64,000 nt of DNA from Actinomycetota bacterium (GCA_018830645.1 JAHJSA010000050.1:62001-126000); one strand, 5' to 3'; counted from the stretch's first letter, positions 1 to 10,055 are shown. Numbers and translations: made by a program. The notes: generated by a model not told the origin, from the letters alone.

Positions 1-1
1 C

Positions 2-991
2 GAGGCGGGGGCGGGCGATATCGTCGCACTCGCCAAGCTCAAGGACACCGCCACGGGCGATACCCTCACCGATCCCGCCCGCGCGGTGATGTTCCCGCCG
101 GTGGAGTATCCTCCGCCCGCGATCTCATTCGCCATCACCGCCAAGGTGAAGGGTGAGGAGGAGAAGGTCTCCTCCTCGCTCAAGCGTCTCATCGAAGAAG
201 ACCCGGCCATGCAGTTCCGCTTCGACCCTCAGACGCACGAGATGATCATGGCGGGCACGAGCCAGGTGCACGTAGAGGTGGTTCTCGACAAGATGAAGCG
301 CCGCTTCGGAGTCGAGGTCGACCTGCATCCTCCCCGCGTTCCCTACCGGGAGACCATCCGGAAGGCCTCCAAAGCTCAAGGGCGCCACAAGAAGCAGACG
401 GGCGGGCGCGGCCAGTTCGGCGACTGTTGGATCGAGATCGAGCCTCTCCCCGGCGGCGAGGGCTTCCTCTTCGAGGACGCCATCGTCGGCGGATCGATCC
501 CTCGCGGCTTCATCCCCGCTGTGGAGAAGGGCATCGTCGAGACCATGGAGCGCGGGGTGATAGCCGGGTATCCCGTGGTGGGTGTGAAGGTGCGCCTCTT
601 CGATGGGTCGTACCACAATGTCGACTCGTCGGAGATGGCCTTCAAGATCGCCGGCAGCCTGGCCTTCCACAAGGCCATGGAGGGTGCCGCGCCGGCCCTA
701 CTCGAGCCGGTGATGAACGTGGAGGTCACCGCTCCCGAGGAGAGCATGGGCGACATCATGGGCGACCTCTCCAGTCGTCGAGGACGCCCGCAGGGCAGCG
801 AGAGCCTGGGGGAGATGCACGTGATCCGAGCGCAGGTGCCCTTGGCGGAGATGCTCGTCTACGCGCCTCAACTCCGCTCCATGACCGGAGGTCGCGGCTC
901 CTACACCATGGAGATCGATCACTACGAGGAAGTGCCGTCGCACCTCACCGACAAGATCGTGGAGGAAGCCAAAGCGGCCAAGGAAGAGTAG
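2..991 (+). CDS. Elongation factor G-like protein, C-terminal part (5' end outside window); EF-G paralogue
   Basis: Frame is open from base 2 (EAGAGDIVALAKLKDTATGDTLTDP...). Contains EF-G domain IV/V motifs GYPVVGVKVRLFDGSYHNVDSSEMAFKIAG and SRRGRPQG...LRSMTGGRGSYTMEIDHYEEVP. No str-operon neighbours. Confidence 0.9.
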   Translation, partial: EAGAGDIVALAKLKDTATGDTLTDPARAVMFPPVEYPPPAISFAITAKVKGEEEKVSSSLKRLIEEDPAMQFRFDPQTHEMIMAGTSQVHVEVVLDKMKRRFGVEVDLHPPRVPYRETIRKASKAQGRHKKQTGGRGQFGDCWIEIEPLPGGEGFLFEDAIVGGSIPRGFIPAVEKGIVETMERGVIAGYPVVGVKVRLFDGSYHNVDSSEMAFKIAGSLAFHKAMEGAAPALLEPVMNVEVTAPEESMGDIMGDLSSRRGRPQGSESLGEMHVIRAQVPLAEMLVYAPQLRSMTGGRGSYTMEIDHYEEVPSHLTDKIVEEAKAAKEE

Positions 992-1064
992 GCGGCACCC
1001 TCGGCCGGACCGGTCAGGAACTCACGCCAACCACCGTGACGAACGAGCTTCACCGCTGAACTAC

Positions 1065-1096
1065 CACGCCCCCCGTGATGCGACACGGGGGGCGTG
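1065..1096 (+). terminator. Intrinsic-terminator-like hairpin, 13-bp perfect stem
   Basis: CACGCCCCCCGTG-atgcga-CACGGGGGGCGTG after the EF-G stop codon; no strong T-tract follows. Confidence 0.65.
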
Positions 1097-1189
1097 ACGT
1101 CCTCTTGCCGTCCGGAGCGCCCGGTACCATCGCTTCTTGCCCTGGTGGTCGTGAAGGACTCATGCAACGATTGTTGTACTATGAAGGGT

Positions 1190-2083
1190 ATGCAATCCAA
1201 AGGCAGTCAAGGGGACATGGTGGAGGATCCGAGACCGAGGCGCGTGACCGAGCTTCTGCGCGACGGGTTCGAATCGTTCTCGCGTTCCCAGAAGGCCATA
1301 GCCAGGTACATCATCGATCATCTTGGAGAGACGGCGTACCTGAGCGCCGAGGAGTTGGCGCGCAAGGGGAACACCTCGAGCTCCACGGTGGTGCGCTTCG
1401 CGCAGTCCTTGGGCTTCAGCGGGTATCCCGACCTCCAGAAGGCCGCACGCGATGAGTTCCGCCTGGGGGCTTCGTCGCGGGCCATCGTACATGATGACCA
1501 GCTGCTCTTCCTTGTAGAAGAAGACTACCTCACCCGGGCCTTGCGCACCGACATCCTGAGTCTCGAAGAGACCCTGGCGAAGAACACCCTGGCCCGCTTC
1601 AATCAGGCCGTCGAGATGGTCTCCTCCGCGGGAACGGTGCTGACCATCGGTATGCACGAAGCCTCCATCATCGCGACTCACGCATCGTACGTGTTCGAAT
1701 TGCTCGGCTTCGCCACGAGCGCGGTGGTCGACACTTCCGAGGCCAACGTGGCCAGACTTCTGCGCCTCGGCCCCGACGACGTGCTTCTGGCGGTCGGGTT
1801 CCGCCGCGCCCACCCTCAGACGATCGCGTTCCTCCAGAAGGCCGTCGCCGCCGGTGTGCCCACCATCGCGATCACCGACAACTCGCTGTCGGAGATAGCC
1901 GGCAAGGCGGCGGTCACCTTGTACGCCGATATCGACTCCACGTTCTTCGCCAACTCCCTGGTGGGCCCTCTCAGCATGGTTGCGGCCCTGGCGGCCGCCA
2001 CGTACGCGCGCGACCGCGACACGTACGACGCCCGAGTGAAGGCGGTACGAGCACACGTGGGAGAGTCTGGCTGGCTACGGTAG
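1190..2083 (+). CDS. MurR/RpiR-family transcriptional regulator (HTH_6 + SIS domain)
   Basis: N-terminal HTH (SRSQKAIARYIIDHLGETAYLSAEELARKGNTSSSTVVRFAQSLGFSGYPDLQ) and SIS-like C-terminus. Start uncertain (1190 or 1220); 1190 chosen from the -10 box position. Confidence 0.85.
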   Translation: MQSKGSQGDMVEDPRPRRVTELLRDGFESFSRSQKAIARYIIDHLGETAYLSAEELARKGNTSSSTVVRFAQSLGFSGYPDLQKAARDEFRLGASSRAIVHDDQLLFLVEEDYLTRALRTDILSLEETLAKNTLARFNQAVEMVSSAGTVLTIGMHEASIIATHASYVFELLGFATSAVVDTSEANVARLLRLGPDDVLLAVGFRRAHPQTIAFLQKAVAAGVPTIAITDNSLSEIAGKAAVTLYADIDSTFFANSLVGPLSMVAALAAATYARDRDTYDARVKAVRAHVGESGWLR

Positions 2084-2108
2084 ATCGACCGGGTGATCCG
2101 GCGTCCCG

Positions 2109-2137
2109 TTGATGGCGTCCGGGGGGTCGGGTAGACT
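2109..2137 (+). promoter_or_regulatory. Putative sigma70-type promoter upstream of yebC
   Basis: TTGATG-N17-TAGACT. Confidence 0.5.
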
Positions 2138-2255
2138 CTGACTCCGGCCGGTACGCTCACCGCGTCCATTGCGGATGGGCTCATCCTGTAGGCCAGAGAC
2201 GACCGGGCGGGGCGATACGCGCACCGCGTCGGGGTGGATACTGCGGAGGTCGACG

Positions 2256-3008
2256 ATGTCAGGTCATTCGAAGTGGGCGAGCATCAAACACAAGAAGGCG
2301 TCGGTCGACGCCAAACGCGGCAAGGAGTTCGCGAAGCTCTCTCGCGCCATCACGGTCGCGGCGAAGGAGGGTGGCGGAGATCCGGAAGCCAGCGCCAGCT
2401 TGGCACAAGCCATTCAGAAGGCGAAAGACGCCAACATGCCCGGCGACAACATCGATCGCGCGATCAAGAAGGGTACCGGGGAGGGCTCAGATGCCGCCTC
2501 CTTCATGCACCTTACCTATGAGGGGTATGGGCCGAACGGAGTCGCAGTCTATGTCTTCGTCCTTACCGACAACAAGAACCGGGCGGCTGCCGATGTGCGT
2601 CACATCTTCGATCGCTGTGGGGGGAAGCTGGGCACCGACGGCTCGGTGGCCTGGATCTTCGAACGCAAGGGAGTGATCAGTGTCGATGCAGCCGGCTACG
2701 ATGAAGACGAGGTGATGGCCGCAGCCATCGACGCCGGGGCCGAGGATCTCCTGTCAGAGGCCGGTATGTACGAGATACGCACGGATCCCGCGGATTTCAT
2801 GTCCGTCCGCGACGCGCTACGCGAGGCGAGCATCGAGATCGCCTCCGCCCAACTGACGATGATCCCGAAGAACTCGGTGGCGCTCGATGAGTCCGACGCG
2901 AAGAAGACCTTCCGTTTGCTCGACGCACTAGAGGATAGCGACGACGTGCAGGAGGTCTTCGCGAACTTCGATGTGACCGACGAGGTGATGGAGGCGCTGA
3001 CCGGCTAG
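2256..3008 (+). CDS. yebC: YebC/PmpR family transcriptional/translational regulator
   Basis: MSGHSKWASIKHKKASVDAKRGKEFAKLSRAI, hallmark YebC N-terminus; full-length similarity by eye. Confidence 0.97.
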   Translation: MSGHSKWASIKHKKASVDAKRGKEFAKLSRAITVAAKEGGGDPEASASLAQAIQKAKDANMPGDNIDRAIKKGTGEGSDAASFMHLTYEGYGPNGVAVYVFVLTDNKNRAAADVRHIFDRCGGKLGTDGSVAWIFERKGVISVDAAGYDEDEVMAAAIDAGAEDLLSEAGMYEIRTDPADFMSVRDALREASIEIASAQLTMIPKNSVALDESDAKKTFRLLDALEDSDDVQEVFANFDVTDEVMEALTG

Positions 3009-3050
3009 GGTCGCTGTGGCTGACCCGCGCCGCTAGGCGACTCTCAAAGC

Positions 3051-3626
3051 ATGGCAGTATCCAGCCGCATCATCCTCGGTATCGATCCGGGGACGGCCTC
3101 GACCGGCTTCGGCGTGATCGCTCAGCGTGGCAGCCGCTTGGAGGTCGTGGAGTACGGCGTGGTTCGCACCGAGGCCGGTGAAGAGCTCAGCGACCGACTG
3201 AGGGAGATCTTCGCCGCTGTCGGGGAGATCCTGCGCCACCATCGAGCGGCGGAAGCCGCCGTGGAGTCGCTGTTCTTCAACGTGAACGCACGCACCGCGT
3301 TCGCGGTAGGCCAAGCTCGGGGAGTGGCCCTTCTCGCGTGCGCGCAGTCCGGGTGCAAGGTCCACGAATACACCCCCCAGGAGGTCAAGCAGGCAGTTGT
3401 GGGATATGGCAAGGCCGACAAGGCTCAAGTGCAGGAGATGGTGCGGGTGCTTCTGCGCCTGACGGAACCCCCGAAGCCGGACCACGCGTCCGACGCCCTA
3501 GCGGTTGCGATCTGCCACGCGCACGGCCGGGGTCTCCGAGCGAGGATCGAACGCACACCCGGTCGGGCGGCGCATGGTGCCACGAGATCCGGTGGCCGTC
3601 CGGACCGCCGAGGGGAGGGCGATTGA
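3051..3626 (+). CDS. ruvC: Crossover junction endodeoxyribonuclease RuvC
   Basis: ILGIDPGTASTGFGVI...VESLFFNVNARTAFAVGQARGVALLA...DHASDALAVAICHAH. Confidence 0.96.
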   Translation: MAVSSRIILGIDPGTASTGFGVIAQRGSRLEVVEYGVVRTEAGEELSDRLREIFAAVGEILRHHRAAEAAVESLFFNVNARTAFAVGQARGVALLACAQSGCKVHEYTPQEVKQAVVGYGKADKAQVQEMVRVLLRLTEPPKPDHASDALAVAICHAHGRGLRARIERTPGRAAHGATRSGGRPDRRGEGD

Positions 3627-4207
3627 TCGAGCGCGTCAGAGGCACGGTGGTGGCCCTGCATGTTGACGGTGCGGTGCTCGACGTGGGTGGCGTGGGCTTC
3701 AGGCTGGAGATGTCTCGCACGACGCTCCGAGACCTCCCCCAGATGGGCGAGCCGGCGGTCGCCCTCACGTACCTGCATGTGCGCGACGAGGCTCTGCAGT
3801 TGTTCGGCTTCTCCAGCGAGGAGGAACGCGAGCTCTTTCTGCGACTGATCTCGGTGAGCAAGATCGGTCCCAAACTGGCGCTGGCCGCGCTCTCCGTGCG
3901 GCGGCCCCGCGAGGTGCGCAGGGCCATCGCCGCGGGCGACGTGGCGTTCTTCCAGTCGGTGCCGGGCATAGGCAAGAAGACGGCGGAGCGCCTCATCCTC
4001 GAACTCCGCGAGACGATGGCGGCGATAGAGGGCTCGATCACAGGCCCCCTCGCAGACGAAGAAGACGGGAGCGAGGTCCATCTGGCCAAGGCCGCACTCG
4101 CCGAGTTGGGCATGACCGCAGCCGAGGCCGAGCACCTGCTGCGCGACGCAGATCCGGACACCTCCGCGAATGAACTCGTGCGGGTCGCTTTGCGGAAACG
4201 ACGGTAG
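3623..4207 (+). CDS. ruvA: Holliday junction DNA helicase RuvA
   Basis: TTG start overlapping the ruvC stop; [28 protein letters not shown]...[17 protein letters not shown]. Confidence 0.95.
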   Translation: MIERVRGTVVALHVDGAVLDVGGVGFRLEMSRTTLRDLPQMGEPAVALTYLHVRDEALQLFGFSSEEERELFLRLISVSKIGPKLALAALSVRRPREVRRAIAAGDVAFFQSVPGIGKKTAERLILELRETMAAIEGSITGPLADEEDGSEVHLAKAALAELGMTAAEAEHLLRDADPDTSANELVRVALRKRR

Positions 4208-4227
4208 AGGGTGGAGGAGGCGGCAGG

Positions 4228-5280
4228 TTGAACGACGGCATCGCGCGCATGGACGAAGACGAACGACTGGCCGATCCCGAGGAGCTCAAGGGCGACCAGG
4301 ATCTGGACGGGTCTCTCCGCCCTCGGGCGCTCGGATCATTCACGGGGCAGCCGGTCCTGCGCGAGCAGCTGTCCATCTTCATCGAGGCCGCCCGCAACAG
4401 GGGTGAGCCACTCGACCACGTGCTGCTCGCCGGGCCCCCCGGCCTGGGGAAGACCACTCTCGCGAACATCATCGCGTTCGAGATGGGCGTGCACATCGTC
4501 ACCACGTCGGGCCCGGCCCTGGAGCGCAAGGCCGATATGGCAGCCATCCTCACCAATCTCGAGGAAGGCGACGTGCTGTTCATTGACGAGATCCATCGCT
4601 TGAATCGGGCGATCGAAGAGATCATGTACCCGGCGATGGAAGACTTCGAGATCGACATAGTCATAGGACAGGGGCCGAGTGCGCGCAGCATCAGACTCGA
4701 TGTGCCGCGCTTCACGCTGATCGGCGCGACCACACGCTCCGGGCTGATCACGACGCCGCTCCGCGACCGCTTCGGCTTCTCGCACCGTCTTGACTACTAC
4801 TCCCAGGAAGACCTGAGCACGATCATCGATCGGTCGGCCGGCATACTCGGCGTGAGCATCGAGCCGGAAGGGGCACACATGCTCGCCCTCCGCTCGCGCG
4901 GCACCCCCCGCATCGCCAACCGCCTCCTCAAGCGAGTGCGCGACTACGCGCAGGTGCGTCACGAAGGGCGCATCACGGAGGGGGTCGCCGCGGAGGCCCT
5001 CCGCCTCTTCCAGGTGGACGACGAGGGCCTCGATCGAGTCGACCGGGAGATCCTCACTCTGATCCTGGAGAAGTTCGACGGCGGCCCGGTGGGCCTGTCG
5101 ACCCTGGCAGTCGCCATCGGGGAAGAGGCCGACACGATCGAGGACGTCTACGAGCCCTATCTTCTACAACGGGGCTTCCTCATGCGCACGCCGAGGGGGC
5201 GCGTGCTCACTCGGCTCGGCTACCTGCACTGCGGCGCCACGCCGCCCAGGGGACCGAGCACGCTGTTCGAACCGCTGTGA
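4228..5280 (+). CDS. ruvB: Holliday junction branch migration ATPase RuvB
   Basis: Walker [16 protein letters not shown], Walker [29 protein letters not shown]. Confidence 0.97.
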   Translation: MNDGIARMDEDERLADPEELKGDQDLDGSLRPRALGSFTGQPVLREQLSIFIEAARNRGEPLDHVLLAGPPGLGKTTLANIIAFEMGVHIVTTSGPALERKADMAAILTNLEEGDVLFIDEIHRLNRAIEEIMYPAMEDFEIDIVIGQGPSARSIRLDVPRFTLIGATTRSGLITTPLRDRFGFSHRLDYYSQEDLSTIIDRSAGILGVSIEPEGAHMLALRSRGTPRIANRLLKRVRDYAQVRHEGRITEGVAAEALRLFQVDDEGLDRVDREILTLILEKFDGGPVGLSTLAVAIGEEADTIEDVYEPYLLQRGFLMRTPRGRVLTRLGYLHCGATPPRGPSTLFEPL

Positions 5281-5810
5281 GACTACTGCTTCACGTGTGT
5301 TGCGGACCGTGTGCCGCCGGCACCCTCGACCATCACAGGGCAGCCGCCTCCGACGTGGTGGGATTCTTCTACAACCCGAACATCCACCCCTTCATGGAGT
5401 ACCGGAGCCGGCTCGCAGGAGTGCGCGACTTGGCGGCTGCGAGACACCTCCCCATCCGGGAAGACCTGTGGTTCGACCCGGAACAGTGGTTCGAGGCCGT
5501 GCGGGGCGGGCCCGAGGAGCGGTGCAGGCGCTGCCTCGCGCTTCGCCTGGGAAGGGCCGCGGAGGAAGCGTTGGCAGCCGGAGCCGATGCGTTCGCCACT
5601 ACTTTGGCCGTGAGTCCCTGGCAGGACCATGCGGCGATCGAAGAGGAAGGAGCGTCCGCGGGAGACGCGGCAGGTGTGGTCTTCGTCTACGAGGACCTTC
5701 GCCACCTCTACGCCGACTCTCGTCGCGTGGCGCGTGAGCTCGCCCTCTATCGACAGAGGTACTGCGGCTGCCTCATCTCCGAGTGGGAACGCCATCGTGA
5801 TCAGCGCTGA
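5277..5810 (+). CDS. queH: Epoxyqueuosine reductase QueH (DUF208)
   Basis: [13 protein letters not shown]...[17 protein letters not shown]...[11 protein letters not shown]...YCGC motifs; followed by queA and tgt. Confidence 0.92.
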   Translation: MRLLLHVCCGPCAAGTLDHHRAAASDVVGFFYNPNIHPFMEYRSRLAGVRDLAAARHLPIREDLWFDPEQWFEAVRGGPEERCRRCLALRLGRAAEEALAAGADAFATTLAVSPWQDHAAIEEEGASAGDAAGVVFVYEDLRHLYADSRRVARELALYRQRYCGCLISEWERHRDQR

Positions 5811-5828
5811 AGCCGTCGAGGAGTAGAC

Positions 5829-6929
5829 GTGCGCCTCGACGAACTCGACTTCGCCTTTCCCGAGGAACTCATCGCGCAGCGTCCCAGTGAGCCGCGGGAC
5901 GCCTGCCGGCTTCTCGTCGTCGACAGGAACAGTGGTGCTCTCTCGCATCGGATCTTCCGCGACTTGCCGACACTGCTCAGGCCTGGAGACGTGCTCGTGG
6001 TCAACGAATCGCGCGTCCTGCCGGCACGGGTATGGGCGCACAAGAAGACCGGCGGTCGGGTCGAGTTGCTGTTCCTGCGAAGAGCCGACCGGGCGACCGA
6101 GTCCCACGGGCACGAGAAGGCCGGGTCGACGGCGGAGGGCCGCGAAGTGTGGGAGGTGTTGGCCCGCCCATCCTCACGTCTTCGCGCCGGCGTCGCCCTC
6201 ACGGTCGGACACGACACGAGCTTGACGCTCCAAGAATCGCTCGGAGACGGCCGTTGGCTGCTGAGCCATCAGGGCGCACCCGATGTCCTGGACTTGCTCG
6301 AACGATACGGGGCCATGCCGCTTCCGCCCTACATCCGGACTCCACTCCAAGACCCCGATGAGTATCAAACCGTGTACGCGACCGTGCCCGGCTCAGCCGC
6401 GGCGCCCACAGCGGGCCTTCATTTCACCCCTACACTTCTGTCGCGCCTGGGGGAAGTCGGCGTACAGATCGAGAGAGTCACGCTGCACGTGGGCGCCGAC
6501 ACGTTCCGTCCCGTCAGCGCGGAACAGGTGGAGGAGCATCAGATACACACGGAGACCTACCACGTCGAGCAGGCTGTCGCGGAGCGTCTCGATCGGGCGA
6601 GAGCCGAGGGTCGCCGCCTGGTAGCCGTAGGCACCACGGCCGTCCGGGTGCTCGAGACGGTGTACGGGCAGTCAGAGGCACGTGAAGGGGTGAAGATGCC
6701 GGCGACCGGGGCAACCGACGTGTTCATCACGCCTGGGTATCGGTTTCGCGCGGTCGACGCGCTGATCACGAACTTCCACCTGCCGCGCACCAGCCTGCTG
6801 GCGCTGGTGATGGCTTTCGGAGGTGTGCAGGTCGTGCGGAACGCGTACCAGGAAGCGGTCGAGCGCCGCTATCGGCTCTTCAGCTTCGGTGACGCCATGC
6901 TGCTCACCGGCGGAGACGATCTCGCATGA
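5829..6929 (+). CDS. queA: S-adenosylmethionine:tRNA ribosyltransferase-isomerase QueA
   Basis: LDELDFAFPEELIAQRPSEPRDACRLLVVDR...GSAAAPTAGLHFT...ITNFHLPRTSLLALV. Confidence 0.96.
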   Translation: MRLDELDFAFPEELIAQRPSEPRDACRLLVVDRNSGALSHRIFRDLPTLLRPGDVLVVNESRVLPARVWAHKKTGGRVELLFLRRADRATESHGHEKAGSTAEGREVWEVLARPSSRLRAGVALTVGHDTSLTLQESLGDGRWLLSHQGAPDVLDLLERYGAMPLPPYIRTPLQDPDEYQTVYATVPGSAAAPTAGLHFTPTLLSRLGEVGVQIERVTLHVGADTFRPVSAEQVEEHQIHTETYHVEQAVAERLDRARAEGRRLVAVGTTAVRVLETVYGQSEAREGVKMPATGATDVFITPGYRFRAVDALITNFHLPRTSLLALVMAFGGVQVVRNAYQEAVERRYRLFSFGDAMLLTGGDDLA

Positions 6930-8083
6930 ACGCCGGCATGAACGCCGGGAACCTGCCCGCCTTCAGGTTCGACGTGGTGGCCCGGAGCCAGGGCGCACGA
7001 GCCGGGGTCCTGCACACCCCGCGGGGGGCGGTGCGCACGCCGTGCTTCATGCCGGTGGGTACCAAGGGCACGGTGAAGGCTATATCGCCCGAGCGGCTTC
7101 GTTCGATCGGTGCGCAGATCGTCCTCGCGAACACGTACCACCTTGCGCTCCGGCCGGGGAGCGAGGTGGTCGCGGAGCTGGGCGGGCTCCACGGATTCAT
7201 GGGATGGGACGGCCCCATCCTCACCGACAGCGGGGGCTTCCAGGTGTTCAGCCTCAAGGGAACCGCCACCATCCGCGACGAAGGCGTGGCTTTCCGCTCG
7301 GTGTATGACGGATCCACGCACACGTTCACGCCCGAGCGCGCCATGCTCGAGCAGCAGCGCTTGGGCGCCGATCTCGTCATGTGCTTCGACGAATGCCCTC
7401 CTGGCGGATCGCCGCGCGAGGATGTCGCCGCCGCGGTACGACGCACGGAGGCCTGGGCGCGTCGCTGCCGAGACGCCCACGTTCGGGCGGAGGGCCGGGG
7501 CCACGACGGCCCTCAGATGCTGTTCGGCATCGTCCAGGGTGGCACGCACCTCGACCTGCGTCGGGAGAGTGTGGCCGGATTGCTGGAACTCGACTTCCCT
7601 GGATACGCTATCGGAGGTCTTTCGGTCGGCGAGGAGCGGGGCGCGATGCTCGAGACGACGGAGGCCACAGCCGCCATGCTGCCCCCGGAGCGCCCCCGGT
7701 ACTTCATGGGCATCGGGGACCCCGGGGGCCTGCTCGAGGTGATCGAACGGGGCATCGACATGTTCGACTGCGTGTTACCCACGCGCATCGCCCGAATGGG
7801 CACGGCGTTCGTGCCCGGAGGGCGGCTCAACCTCAGGAACGCCGAGCACACCTCCTCCAGAGAGCCGTTGGAGTCGGGGTGCCCATGCCAGGCGTGCACG
7901 ACCTTCTCGCGGGGAGCTCTGCGCCACTTCGTCATGCAGAAGGAGATCCTTGGTCTTCAACTCCTCACCGAGCACAACCTCGTCCATGTGTTCCGCCTCG
8001 TGGAGGCGGCGCGAGCGGCTATCCTCGGCGGTCGTTTCGCCGAGTTCAAAGGAACGTTCTCATCCAATGGAGAGCACCGGTAG
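6926..8083 (+). CDS. tgt: Queuine/archaeosine tRNA-guanine transglycosylase
   Basis: TPCFMPVGTKGTVKAISPE...DSGGFQVFSL...GIVQGGTHLDLR...GGLSVGE...YFMGIGDP. Confidence 0.97.
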   Translation: MNAGMNAGNLPAFRFDVVARSQGARAGVLHTPRGAVRTPCFMPVGTKGTVKAISPERLRSIGAQIVLANTYHLALRPGSEVVAELGGLHGFMGWDGPILTDSGGFQVFSLKGTATIRDEGVAFRSVYDGSTHTFTPERAMLEQQRLGADLVMCFDECPPGGSPREDVAAAVRRTEAWARRCRDAHVRAEGRGHDGPQMLFGIVQGGTHLDLRRESVAGLLELDFPGYAIGGLSVGEERGAMLETTEATAAMLPPERPRYFMGIGDPGGLLEVIERGIDMFDCVLPTRIARMGTAFVPGGRLNLRNAEHTSSREPLESGCPCQACTTFSRGALRHFVMQKEILGLQLLTEHNLVHVFRLVEAARAAILGGRFAEFKGTFSSNGEHR

Positions 8084-8159
8084 GTGGAGTAGGTCGTGGT
8101 AACATAGCCGTCATCAGCGCACCTACACTGCGCCGGCTCAGGAACTCAAGGAGGAAGCG

Positions 8160-8483
8160 TTGGGCAACTTCGGTCTATTGGCACTGTACGTTCTGGGCTT
8201 CATCGCCATCTTCTACTTCCTCGCCATCCGCCCGCAGCAGCGGCAGAGGAAGGCACACGACCAGCTCGTCTCGGGTCTGAAGCGCGGCGATCGGGTCGTC
8301 ACCGTGGGTGGTCTTCATGGAAAGATCAAGCGCACGGAGGAAGACGTGGTCGTGCTCGAGATCGCCAAGAATGTGGACGTCAGGCTGGGTCGTCGCGCGA
8401 TCGCCGAGGTTGTGACCACGGCTGAAACCACGTCTTCGTTCGGTCAGATCGACTCCGGCGACGGGGAAGCAACCGAAGACTAA
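8160..8483 (+). CDS. yajC: Preprotein translocase subunit YajC
   Basis: Single TM followed by FYFLAIRPQQRQRKAHDQLVSGLKRGDRVVTVGGLHGKI; upstream of secDF. Confidence 0.93.
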   Translation: MGNFGLLALYVLGFIAIFYFLAIRPQQRQRKAHDQLVSGLKRGDRVVTVGGLHGKIKRTEEDVVVLEIAKNVDVRLGRRAIAEVVTTAETTSSFGQIDSGDGEATED

Positions 8484-8549
8484 GGGGCCGTCCATCAGGG
8501 GGCGGCGCCGAGGCGAGTCGCACGTGTGGCGGCCGGCTCGGCGTTCGAA

Positions 8550-8578
8550 TTGACATAGTCCGCCCCTTGGCATATCCT
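8550..8578 (+). promoter_or_regulatory. Consensus-like sigma70 promoter upstream of secD
   Basis: TTGACA-N17-TATCCT. Confidence 0.7.
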
Positions 8579-8657
8579 CCGCCGCTGTGACTCGGAGGAA
8601 GAACGTCTCTCTTCCTGCCGCGCACCCGGAACCCGACGATTCTAGGATGGTACGAGC

Positions 8658-10055
8658 GTGTCCACGATGCGACGCAACGTGCTGACCCTGGCGGCCGTTG
8701 CCGTCCTGCTTGCTGTGGCCGGTTACTTCGTCCATCCCTTTGGTTCGAGTACGCGGCTCGGCCTCGACCTTCAGGGGGGTTTGGCCGTCATCCTCGAAGC
8801 AGAGGACAGCATCCGTGCTCCCCGCACGAACGATGGCATGAATCAGGCCATGAGCATCATCAACGACCGGATCAACCGGTTGGGGGTGACCGAATCTGAG
8901 GTGCAGCGACAGGGCGACTGGAAGATCAGCGTGCAGTTGCCCGGCATCGACAACACCGATGAAGCTCTGGCGATCATCGGGAAGACCGCGGTGCTCGAAT
9001 TCTACGATGTCGTCGACTTCGGCCCGCCGTTCGCCACCGAGGAAGAAGCGCTCCAGGCCGCGGGTGTGGATTCCGAGACGAGATTACCCGCCGACCAACG
9101 GATCGTCCGCTGGCCCGCGGACGATCCTACGCGGACGCGATACTACCTGGTGGAGTCCCCGCCGGCCCTGACCGGGTCCGCCCTCTCCGGTGCCCAGGTG
9201 GGGTTCGACAGCACCAACCAGCCGAAGGTCGACATGCAATTCAAGGACGACGGTGCCGTGGCCTTCGCCGACGTCACCGAGCGACTGGCGCAAAGGAACC
9301 AGATCACCGGGCAGGACCAACTGCTGGTGATCGTGCTCGACGGGGTGGTGGAGTCGTCGCCACGCGTATCGGAGCGGATCGCGGGTGGTCGCGCCGAGAT
9401 CACCGGGCGCTTCACGCTCGACGAGGCCAAGAACCTCGCGTTGGTCCTGCAAACAGGCGCCTTGCCCGTGGAGCTGACGGTGATCGACCAGCGCAGCATC
9501 GGGGCGACTCTCGGCAAGGCCTCGCTCCAGCAGGCGCTGTACGCGGGCCTGGTCGGGCTGGCGCTGGTGGCGGTGTTCATGGTGGCCTACTATCGTCTGC
9601 TCGGCCTCGTGGCCAACGTGGCGCTCGTCATCTACGGCCTGCTGTTCTGGGGGATCTTGAACGGGATCGATGCGGCGCTCACCCTTCCTGGCGTGGCAGG
9701 CATCATCCTCACCTTGGGCATGGCCGTCGATGCGAACGTCATCATCTTCGCCCGCATCAGGGAAGAGGTCGAAGCCGGCAAGACTGTGCGCACGGCGGTT
9801 GACGCCGGCTTCCGGAAGGCGCTCAGTGCCATCCTCGACGCCAACGTCACCACCCTGATCACTGCGGCCGTGCTCTTCTGGGCGGCGACCGGAGGCATCC
9901 GAGGGTTCGCGCTCACCCTGGGTATCGGTGTGGTCTTGTCGATGTTCACCGCCATCGTCGTCACGCGTGCTCTATTGGGTCTCTTGGCCGAGTGGAGACC
10001 GTTCAGAAATCCGGCGCTCACCGGTCTGCGGGTGAGAAGGGAGAACAAGGCATGA
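8658..10055 (+). CDS. secD: Protein translocase subunit SecD
   Basis: RLGLDLQGGLAVILEA...GVVESSPRVSERIAGG...GMAVDANVIIFARIREE. Confidence 0.96.
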   Translation: MSTMRRNVLTLAAVAVLLAVAGYFVHPFGSSTRLGLDLQGGLAVILEAEDSIRAPRTNDGMNQAMSIINDRINRLGVTESEVQRQGDWKISVQLPGIDNTDEALAIIGKTAVLEFYDVVDFGPPFATEEEALQAAGVDSETRLPADQRIVRWPADDPTRTRYYLVESPPALTGSALSGAQVGFDSTNQPKVDMQFKDDGAVAFADVTERLAQRNQITGQDQLLVIVLDGVVESSPRVSERIAGGRAEITGRFTLDEAKNLALVLQTGALPVELTVIDQRSIGATLGKASLQQALYAGLVGLALVAVFMVAYYRLLGLVANVALVIYGLLFWGILNGIDAALTLPGVAGIILTLGMAVDANVIIFARIREEVEAGKTVRTAVDAGFRKALSAILDANVTTLITAAVLFWAATGGIRGFALTLGIGVVLSMFTAIVVTRALLGLLAEWRPFRNPALTGLRVRRENKA

